Assembly (NCBI GenBank): GCA_023419655.1
Contig: JAEZXP010000026.1
Span: forward strand, 1 to 5,350
Reading direction: 5' to 3'
From: Bacillota bacterium
Lineage (GTDB): Bacteria > Bacillota > Clostridia > Lachnospirales > Lachnospiraceae
DNA length: 5,350 nucleotides
The notes under the pieces are model-generated. The model had not been told where the DNA came from and did not search any database. It was given only the letters and a program-made list of their open reading frames with translations. Of this stretch, positions 1-4,421 are shown in pieces (the first letter of the stretch is position 1; every line of letters starts with the position of its first letter). The position numbers and the translations under genes were made by a program.

Positions 1-10
1 GAAATAATGA

Positions 11-1090
11 ATGACAATTAAAGATTATGGATGGAATGAATATTTTGAAAATGAGTGGAAGAGGTATTCGGCCGAAGGATGGATTCCCGGCAGAATTGTT
101 GCTGATTACGGACAAAAAATCCGTGTGGTTACGAATGAAGGAGAGCTTCAGGTAAGCAGACCCCTATCCAGGCATGAAGAAAACATGTTGATGGCCGTGG
201 GAGACTGGGTTGCATTGCAATATTTTCAGGATAATAGGGAAGCGCAAGTCCTGTCTGTGTTAACCAGAAAGACAAAGTTCTCAAGAACGGCAGCAGGAAT
301 TGAACTAAAGGAGCAGATTATTGCGGCAAATGTAGATATCGTATTTTTAATCCAGTCACTTAATCGGGATTTTAATATGCGAAGGCTTGAGCGATATATG
401 ATTACAGCCTGGGAAAGCGGTGCCATACCGGTGGTAGTATTAACAAAGTCCGATTGCTGCGATGATGTGGAGGAAAAGATAGCGATTGTAAATACCACCG
501 TTCCCGGAGTGGAGGTTCATGCCATCAGCTGCCTTACAGGGGAAGGAATCCCTGAGATTTTGGAGTATATTGCTCCGGGGAAAACCATCGCACTGCTTGG
601 CTCTTCCGGAGTGGGAAAGTCAACGCTGCTTAACTATCTGGCCGGCAGAGAGATTCTCAAGACAGGAGAAGTCCGGGAGTATGATGACCGAGGAAGGCAT
701 ACGACAACACACAGGGAATTATTTCTTCTGCCGGAAGGAGGATTAATTCTTGATACGCCGGGAATGCGCTCCCTTTCCTTATGGGAAGCCGATACCGGTA
801 TGGAAGCCATGTTCGGAGATATTGAGGAGCTTGTTACAAAGTGCCGTTTTTTTGACTGCCGCCATGAGAGGGAGCCCGGTTGCGCAATCAGGGCAGCGCT
901 TAATGACGGCAGCCTGGAGAGCAGGCGATGGGAAAGCTGGTCAAAGCTGCAAAAAGAAATGGTGAATTTTGAGTACCGCAAGAAAGTAAAGCAACGGCTT
1001 AAAGAAAAGCAATTGACGAAGCAGATATCAAGAAGCAAGGATAATAGAAAGCACACCAAGACAGCAATAAAAAACATGGATTTAGATTAA
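11..1090 (+). CDS. rsgA: Ribosome small subunit-dependent GTPase RsgA (long form)
   Basis: This is a 359-residue circularly permuted GTPase of the RsgA/YjeQ/EngC family. Known members bind the 30S subunit late in assembly and hydrolyse GTP to release maturation factors; they act in the cytoplasm. Visible in order: an N-terminal OB-fold-like region (about 24-85); G4 TKSD at 145-148; G5 SCLTGEG at 173-179; P-loop GSSGVGKST at 197-205; switch I threonines in GRHTTTHRE at 228-236; G3 DTPG at 248-251. The G4-G5-G1-G3 order is diagnostic of the permutation. A zinc site follows, with ligands C278, C283, H285 and C291, then a Lys/Arg-rich tail (about 321-359) suited to RNA contact. The start is secure because an in-frame TGA lies directly before the ATG and the next Met is residue 60. 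The ribosome binding site is mostly outside the window. At about 360 residues it resembles the long RsgA type; many Firmicutes carry a shorter one of about 290, so this may be a second paralog. Confidence 0.95.
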   Translation: MTIKDYGWNEYFENEWKRYSAEGWIPGRIVADYGQKIRVVTNEGELQVSRPLSRHEENMLMAVGDWVALQYFQDNREAQVLSVLTRKTKFSRTAAGIELKEQIIAANVDIVFLIQSLNRDFNMRRLERYMITAWESGAIPVVVLTKSDCCDDVEEKIAIVNTTVPGVEVHAISCLTGEGIPEILEYIAPGKTIALLGSSGVGKSTLLNYLAGREILKTGEVREYDDRGRHTTTHRELFLLPEGGLILDTPGMRSLSLWEADTGMEAMFGDIEELVTKCRFFDCRHEREPGCAIRAALNDGSLESRRWESWSKLQKEMVNFEYRKKVKQRLKEKQLTKQISRSKDNRKHTKTAIKNMDLD

Positions 1091-1099
1091 AAAAGGTCA

Positions 1100-1128
1100 T
1101 TGACATCCGGCTTTCCTTGCAGTATTAT
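1100..1128 (+). promoter_or_regulatory. Sigma-A-type promoter of the tetR-flavodoxin operon
   Basis: There is a perfect -35 box TTGACA at 1100-1105, a 17-base spacer, and a -10 box TATTAT (5 of 6) at 1123-1128. The predicted transcription start is near 1135, which gives a leader of about 48 bases before the tetR start codon at 1183. The -35 box sits inside a small 9-base palindrome (GTCATTGAC, 1096-1104). The promoter begins only 10 bases after the rsgA stop codon and no terminator is visible between them, so read-through from rsgA is also possible. Confidence 0.8.
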
Positions 1129-1131
1129 TTG

Positions 1132-1164
1132 CATAACGGTGTTATTAAAATGAACGATGTTATG
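1132..1164. promoter_or_regulatory. Probable TetR operator: two spaced dyads
   Basis: Two copies of an 11-base sequence, AACGGTGTTAT (1135-1145) and AACGATGTTAT (1153-1163), start 18 bases apart and differ at one position. Each contains a dyad of the form AAC-N3-GTT. The first extends to a perfect ATAAC-GGT-GTTAT (1133-1145). The outer ends CATAAC (1132-1137) and GTTATG (1159-1164) are also inverted repeats. The element covers the predicted transcription start of the operon. This is the usual place for a TetR-family repressor to block its own promoter, so autorepression by the adjacent gene product is inferred. Confidence 0.65.
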
Positions 1165-1172
1165 TGAATGCT

Positions 1173-1178
1173 GGAGGT
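1173..1178 (+). promoter_or_regulatory. Ribosome binding site deciding the tetR start
   Basis: GGAGGT lies 4 bases before the ATG at 1183. The in-frame ATG at 1168 is upstream of this site and overlaps the end of the operator region, with no good Shine-Dalgarno of its own. The start at 1183 is therefore preferred. Confidence 0.75.
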
Positions 1179-1182
1179 ATCG

Positions 1183-1770
1183 ATGGCAAGAGAAGAGCAG
1201 AAAATGCGCAGTGAAAAGGTTCGCCGGGCGATTCTGGATACGGCACTGGAGATAGGAATCAGGGAAGGCTTTGAAGCGCTTTCCATCAGAAAAATTATCA
1301 ATAAGATGAAATATTCTACCGGTGTTGTTTATCATCATTTCAAAGATAAGCAGGAAATTATGGATGCAATAGAGCTTAATGAGACAAAATGGCTTCATGC
1401 TCAAATCATGGAATTGATTGATAGCAAGAACGATATTATATCCGAAATGGAGGCCGTATTTCACAGAATTATGAAGCTGGCTTTCGAGGAGCCGGAAAAG
1501 TATAATCTGATTGTTCTTCATAAGTACAGCAGGAGGAAGCCAGGTCAGCCCCAATGGATAAACCATCTTGGTGAAAAGCTGAAAAAGGGAATGGAGGACG
1601 GATTCATAAAGAAAACCGACCCTGAAAAAGCAGCATTTTCTGTTTGGAGTTCGTTCCTGGGCTTTAACCTTATGATTTCAAGGCATACCGATTTAACAAT
1701 GGAGCAGGCGGAAGAGATGTTTCGGATTCAATTTGATATTATTTTAAAGGGGGTTCTTATAAATGAGTAG
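1183..1770 (+). CDS. TetR/AcrR-family transcriptional regulator
   Basis: This is a 195-residue cytoplasmic DNA-binding protein, a typical length for the family. The TetR N-terminal domain spans about residues 12-60. Its pattern (VRRAILDTALEIG, then EGFEALSIRKI, then STGVVYHHFKDKQEIMDAI) includes the helix-turn-helix and the conserved GxxYxHFxxK-type end of the recognition helix (G47, V48, Y50, F53, K56). The C-terminal half (about 65-195) is helical and should form the ligand pocket and dimer interface; I cannot name its ligand. An ATG at 1168 would add five residues, but GGAGGT just before 1183 favours the shorter form. The gene has its own promoter and a twin dyad over its start site, so autorepression is likely. 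Its last 8 bases overlap the flavodoxin gene, so the two are probably co-transcribed and the flavodoxin is its likely target. Whether it also acts elsewhere is unknown. Confidence 0.92.
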   Translation: MAREEQKMRSEKVRRAILDTALEIGIREGFEALSIRKIINKMKYSTGVVYHHFKDKQEIMDAIELNETKWLHAQIMELIDSKNDIISEMEAVFHRIMKLAFEEPEKYNLIVLHKYSRRKPGQPQWINHLGEKLKKGMEDGFIKKTDPEKAAFSVWSSFLGFNLMISRHTDLTMEQAEEMFRIQFDIILKGVLINE

Positions 1771-2176
1771 AAGAAGTATTGTTTATGCAACAAAAACCAG
1801 GCATTCCCGAAAGCTTGCAGAGGCGGTGGGAAAGGCCCTGAATGTCCAGGCACAAAATGTATCAGATAATCCGGAACAGGAAGCAGATATTCTTTTTATT
1901 GTCGGAGGTATTTATGGAGGGGAAAGTCTGCCGGAGCTATTGGCCTTTGTGAAAAATCTGGATAAAGAAAAAATAAAGAGAGCAGCACTCATCACCTCCT
2001 GTGCATCGAAAAAGCAGGGACAGGATTCGGTTAGAAAGATTTTGCAGGATAAAGGGATTCCCGTTGTAGATGAGTTTATCTGCTATGGAAGCTTCTTATT
2101 TCTAAAAATGGGCCGTCCAAACAAAGACGATATTCAGGAAGCCGTTGACTTTGCATTTAAAATAGCAGATAGGTGA
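1763..2176 (+). CDS. Flavodoxin-like protein (short-chain, FMN-binding fold)
   Basis: The protein has 137 residues, about the length of short-chain flavodoxins. Flavodoxins bind FMN and carry electrons or support quinone/radical chemistry in the cytoplasm. Fold markers are a first strand (SIVYAT, 5-10), a phosphate-loop position at T10-K-T12-R-H-S15, a strand and loop ILFIVGGIYGG (43-53), a strand AALITSCAS (74-82), and a final GRPNKDDIQEAVDFA segment (117-131) common in flavodoxin-family proteins. The phosphate loop keeps T-x-T-x-x-S but has Arg13 where the usual signature (TxTGxT) has Gly. The third loop has Cys80 instead of the usual small or aromatic residues. FMN binding is therefore likely but not certain. 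Translation probably starts at the ATG at 1763, which has a strong AAAGGGGG site at 1746-1753 within the end of tetR. The 8-base overlap suggests coupled expression with the repressor. A specific substrate cannot be assigned. Confidence 0.82.
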   Translation: MSRRSIVYATKTRHSRKLAEAVGKALNVQAQNVSDNPEQEADILFIVGGIYGGESLPELLAFVKNLDKEKIKRAALITSCASKKQGQDSVRKILQDKGIPVVDEFICYGSFLFLKMGRPNKDDIQEAVDFAFKIADR

Positions 2177-2190
2177 AAGCCGATTAATTC

Positions 2191-2205
2191 TGTATATAAT
2201 ATACA
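2191..2205. promoter_or_regulatory. 15-bp perfect palindrome with embedded TATAAT
   Basis: TGTATAT-A-ATATACA is an exact inverted repeat with a single central base, 15 bases after the flavodoxin stop codon. It contains a consensus -10 hexamer TATAAT (2195-2200), but no convincing -35 box lies 16-18 bases upstream. It could be a protein-binding site, a weak promoter, or chance in AT-rich DNA. Confidence 0.35.
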
Positions 2206-2217
2206 TCTTTCTGTATT

Positions 2218-2247
2218 TTAGCAACCAATATATTCTAAAATTATGAT
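2218..2247 (+). promoter_or_regulatory. Possible promoter of the lipoprotein gene
   Basis: TTAGCA at 2218-2223 (4 of 6 to the -35 consensus) and TATGAT at 2242-2247 (5 of 6 to the -10) are separated by 18 bases. The predicted start is near 2254, giving a short leader of about 31 bases. A transcript from here would lack most of the 5' arm of the hairpin at 2248-2279 and would leave the ribosome binding site open. The boxes are weak. Confidence 0.35.
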
Positions 2248-2279
2248 AAACTCCTTTACAGAATAAAAAAAGGGGGTTT
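2248..2279 (+). terminator. Hairpin over the lipoprotein RBS: terminator-like or SD-sequestering
   Basis: In RNA, AAACUCCUUU (2248-2257) can pair with AAGGGGGUUU (2270-2279) in a 10-bp stem with two G-U pairs and a 12-base A-rich loop. Uridines run from 2277 to 2281. The stem plus U-run resembles a weak intrinsic terminator for the upstream tetR-flavodoxin operon. The 3' arm also contains the only Shine-Dalgarno (AGGGGG, 2271-2276) of the gene starting at 2286. Long read-through transcripts should therefore be stopped or poorly translated. A fold-energy calculation is needed to weigh the two roles. Confidence 0.45.
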
Positions 2280-2285
2280 TTCATA

Positions 2286-3269
2286 ATGAAAAGAAATCGT
2301 ATAGCTTGTTTTTTGGGTTTAATATTATTAATCGGCATAGCCGGTATCGGCTGTTCAAAAAAGGAGGCAGAGACAGAATCTGAATCGAAAAGTTTAGTGG
2401 ATGGGCTCATTAATGAGGACAATCTGACGGTACCTGAGGGAGAAGAAACAGAGATACCGGCAGGTGAAGAAAACGATTCTCCATGGGTTTTGTTATCAGA
2501 AACAAGTGTAGATACAGCAGTTAATTATGCGGGATTTTTAAACGAATCACTGGGTGCGACAGTTGGTTATGCAGGAGCGGTCAGTTATACGGCAGATGGT
2601 GGTAAAAATTGGTCGAAGAGCAGTATCGTTTCTGCATGCAGATATGGTTTGGATTTTTACGATGAATCTTTTCTTATCACTTCAGGAAACAGCGGTGTCA
2701 ATATGATTTCCGAGGATAAAGGTGAAAACTGGTCATATCTTGGGGAGTTTCCGCTCAAGAGCAGCAGTGCATACAATAAATTCTTATCGGTAATAGACCG
2801 TGAAAATATTTATATTGGAGCACAAAAGGCACTTGGTGTGACGAATGACGGCGGGAAGACATGGAAAGAAATAGAGCTGCCAGAAAAGTGTAATAACATG
2901 GCAGGTATGTTTTTTATTACATCAGAAACAGGGTATCTATTAAATATAGACGGAACTCTATTCAAGACGGCAGATTCTTGTAAGACATGGACAGAGCAGG
3001 TGATTGATTTAGCAGGAGAAAAAATTCTCCAGAATACAATGCCCATGGCAGCAATTAATTTCCAGGATGAAAAGAATGGAATGATTATTTACGGAACGAA
3101 GTCCTATCAGGTTTTTTGCTTAAAGACAGAGGATGGCGGGAGTACATGGGAATCTGTAAAAATGCCTAAAACCTTCGGGCAGTCGCCTTACTTATCAAGA
3201 GACGGCCGGTTTCTTACTATTTCCACACCGCTTAAAAAAATTAGTTTATATGAATTAACAGATAAATGA
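2286..3269 (+). CDS. Secreted lipoprotein with Asp-box (BNR) beta-propeller repeats
   Basis: The protein has 327 residues. It opens with a positive N-terminus (MKRNR), a hydrophobic stretch (about 6-22) and Cys23 within AGIGCSKK, a lipobox-like site. Position -3 is Gly rather than the usual Leu/Val, so lipidation is likely but atypical. An acidic, Glu-rich linker (about 27-64) follows, as expected for a tether from the membrane. The rest carries five Asp-box motifs of the form S/T-x-D-x-G-x-x-W at about 101-109, 141-149, 185-193, 227-235 and 280-288, spaced about 40-53 residues. This is the pattern of BNR/YCF48/sortilin-like propellers. The fourth copy is altered (TADSCKTW, Ser-Cys in place of Gly-Gly). 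Asp-boxes are structural turns, so the repeats do not indicate sialidase activity. No catalytic residues were recognised; surface ligand binding is a guess. The ribosome binding site AGGGGG lies 9 bases before the ATG. Confidence 0.82.
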   Translation: MKRNRIACFLGLILLIGIAGIGCSKKEAETESESKSLVDGLINEDNLTVPEGEETEIPAGEENDSPWVLLSETSVDTAVNYAGFLNESLGATVGYAGAVSYTADGGKNWSKSSIVSACRYGLDFYDESFLITSGNSGVNMISEDKGENWSYLGEFPLKSSSAYNKFLSVIDRENIYIGAQKALGVTNDGGKTWKEIELPEKCNNMAGMFFITSETGYLLNIDGTLFKTADSCKTWTEQVIDLAGEKILQNTMPMAAINFQDEKNGMIIYGTKSYQVFCLKTEDGGSTWESVKMPKTFGQSPYLSRDGRFLTISTPLKKISLYELTDK

Positions 3270-3293
3270 CCATATAAAATAAGGGCATATTCT

Positions 3294-4199
3294 TTATTTA
3301 TAAAGCCATGTATGTATTTCACGGTATTGTGAAGGAGACATCCCGGTTATCCTCTTAAACGTACGAATGAAATGAGAGGTGTTGATATACCCGACCCGAA
3401 ACATGATTTCGGAAACCTGGAGGGCGGTATCCTTCAACATTGCCATCGCTAGATGAATCCGAAGATGTGTCAGATAGCTCATAATGGTGTGGCCGGTTGC
3501 CTCTTTAAAATGTTCATTCAGGGACGTTCTGTTGGTATTGAATTTTTCTGTAATCTGTGAGAGCTGGATTTGCTCCTGATAGTGATTCATCAGGTATAGG
3601 ATGATTTCATTTACATTATGGTGCCTTTTTGTAATTGTAATGGCTTCATCTGTCAGTGGTTCCACAAATATACGGTCTATGACTAATAATAATTCCAGCA
3701 GAAAAGATCTTGTACGGCATGGCCAATACCAGTCTCTTTGGTCGGATAATTCTTTATTAATCTGATGTAGGATTGCTTCTATCCGGTTAGAGATTCCCAT
3801 GTTAATATTCAGAATCCCCTTATATTGAGATAAACGTTTTGTAAATGCATTCAGCCAGGCCGCTTCTTGCGGGTCTCCTTCTAAATATACCTGGGGTTTA
3901 CACCGGATTGAATTATAATTATAAGCGGGATTGAGAAATTCAGGATGATATATCAGTTCAATTGTCTCAAGTTTTTGAGAGGATTGAATGCTTATGGTTT
4001 CTGTTTCATTCAGACAGCATATTGCGGGGGCTATAAAAGGGGTAAATCCTTCGGATGTTTCAATCATACCGGAACCTTTTAATATAAGAATAAGACGAAA
4101 CCGGTCACGGATGTTTCCGTCATAATAATTAGATTCTCTGACGGTTACCGGGACTTCAGAACCTGCATAAAAGTTAATCCCCATTGTTGAATATTTCAT
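3294..4199 (-). CDS. AraC-family transcriptional regulator
   Basis: This is a 301-residue cytoplasmic regulator with the classic AraC layout. An N-terminal cupin-like sensor (about residues 30-85; RFRLILILKGSGMIET region) is followed by a helical linker. A C-terminal double helix-turn-helix occupies about 197-296. The first HTH is QLSQITEKFNTNRTSLNEHF (about 212-231). The second runs over about 260-290 and ends in the family signature GYINTSHFIRTFKRITGMSP followed by QYR. The ligand is unknown; sugar or other catabolic inducers are typical of the family, but no catabolic gene lies nearby. The start at 4199 is chosen because GGGGAGG lies 4 bases before it. An in-frame ATG at 4214 would add five residues but starts inside or ahead of that site. 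The gene is divergent from the XRE regulator and shares a 222-base control region with it. It converges on the lipoprotein gene with a gap of 24 bases. Confidence 0.92.
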   Translation of the reverse strand: MKYSTMGINFYAGSEVPVTVRESNYYDGNIRDRFRLILILKGSGMIETSEGFTPFIAPAICCLNETETISIQSSQKLETIELIYHPEFLNPAYNYNSIRCKPQVYLEGDPQEAAWLNAFTKRLSQYKGILNINMGISNRIEAILHQINKELSDQRDWYWPCRTRSFLLELLLVIDRIFVEPLTDEAITITKRHHNVNEIILYLMNHYQEQIQLSQITEKFNTNRTSLNEHFKEATGHTIMSYLTHLRIHLAMAMLKDTALQVSEIMFRVGYINTSHFIRTFKRITGMSPSQYREIHTWLYK

Positions 4200-4203
4200 A
4201 CGA

Positions 4204-4210
4204 CCTCCCC
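4204..4210 (-). promoter_or_regulatory. Ribosome binding site deciding the araC-type start
   Basis: On the minus strand GGGGAGG lies 4 bases before the ATG at 4199. The region before the alternative ATG at 4214 is AT-rich and has no Shine-Dalgarno match, so the shorter protein is preferred. Confidence 0.7.
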
Positions 4211-4255
4211 CCATTCGAAATACGGAAAAACGAATATCAATATAAATTTACTAAA

Positions 4256-4284
4256 ATAATAATCCAAGGATGTTTTATTGTCAA
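4256..4284 (-). promoter_or_regulatory. Sigma-A-type promoter of the AraC-family gene
   Basis: On the minus strand there is a perfect -35 box TTGACA (4284-4279), a 17-base spacer, and a -10 box TATTAT (4261-4256, 5 of 6). The predicted start near 4249 gives a leader of about 50 bases. The boxes and spacing are the same as in the promoter ahead of tetR in this window. Confidence 0.78.
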
Positions 4285-4326
4285 GAAATGAAAAACTTAT
4301 CCAACGATTAAACTTTTGAATGGCGT

Positions 4327-4362
4327 ATTATCCCTATCTCACGTTGTAATCAATAGGATAAT
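4327..4362. promoter_or_regulatory. Inverted repeat flanking the xre -35 box (candidate operator)
   Basis: ATTATCCCTAT (4327-4337) and ATAGGATAAT (4353-4362) are inverted copies with one extra base in the left arm. The -35 box TTGTAA (4344-4349) lies between them. The left arm also contains TCCCTATCT (4331-4339), which has an exact inverted copy AGATAGGGA at 4403-4411. Repeated CCTAT/ATAGG half-sites around one promoter suggest a regulator binding site, possibly for the XRE or AraC protein. Binding is inferred, not shown. Confidence 0.45.
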
Positions 4363-4372
4363 CCATTATAAT
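4344..4372 (+). promoter_or_regulatory. Sigma-A-type promoter of the XRE-TPR gene
   Basis: TTGTAA (4344-4349, 4 of 6) and a perfect TATAAT (4367-4372) are separated by 17 bases. The predicted start near 4379 gives a leader of about 43 bases. The divergent AraC promoter's -35 box lies about 60 bases to the left, so the two promoters are back to back and do not overlap. Confidence 0.7.
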
Positions 4373-4390
4373 AACATAAAGGGACTATTA

Positions 4391-4411
4391 CTATACAGGT
4401 ATAGATAGGGA
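4391..4411. promoter_or_regulatory. Palindrome and distal half-site in the xre leader
   Basis: CTATAC-AG-GTATAG (4391-4404) is a perfect 6-bp-arm palindrome just downstream of the predicted xre transcription start. It overlaps AGATAGGGA (4403-4411), the inverted copy of the half-site at 4331-4339. Its position would suit a repressor roadblock. The two-base centre is too tight for an RNA hairpin, so a DNA-binding dyad is more likely. Confidence 0.4.
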
Positions 4412-4421
4412 GAGGTGCGAA

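Noticed and set aside
634..1077. Long antisense frame opposite rsgA, and similar frames at 226-498, 519-746 and 750-965
   Set aside because: They overlap a gene with complete family motifs, have no recognisable protein pattern and no ribosome binding site worth noting. They are shadow frames.
1087..1566. Antisense frame opposite tetR
   Set aside because: It covers the tetR promoter, operator and coding region and has no domain pattern. It is a by-product of the opposite-strand codon usage.
2187..2202. A 16-base exact direct repeat shared with 5080-5095 (ATTCTGTATATAATAT)
   Set aside because: The second copy lies inside the coding sequence of the XRE-TPR gene (residues SVYNM) and lacks the right arm of the palindrome. 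The sequence is AT-rich and low in complexity, so coincidence is the simplest reading.
2102..2422. Antisense frame over the lipoprotein leader
   Set aside because: It spans the flavodoxin end, the palindrome and the lipoprotein signal peptide. It has no supported start or recognisable fold.
3273..3302. AT-rich imperfect stem between the convergent genes, considered as a bidirectional terminator
   Set aside because: Only 9 of 11 positions pair, nearly all A-T, with a two-base mismatch and no T-run on either side.
4270..4311. Short 13-codon ORF in the araC/xre intergenic region, considered as a signal peptide gene
   Set aside because: It has no properly spaced ribosome binding site, no signal sequence, and lies over the AraC promoter.
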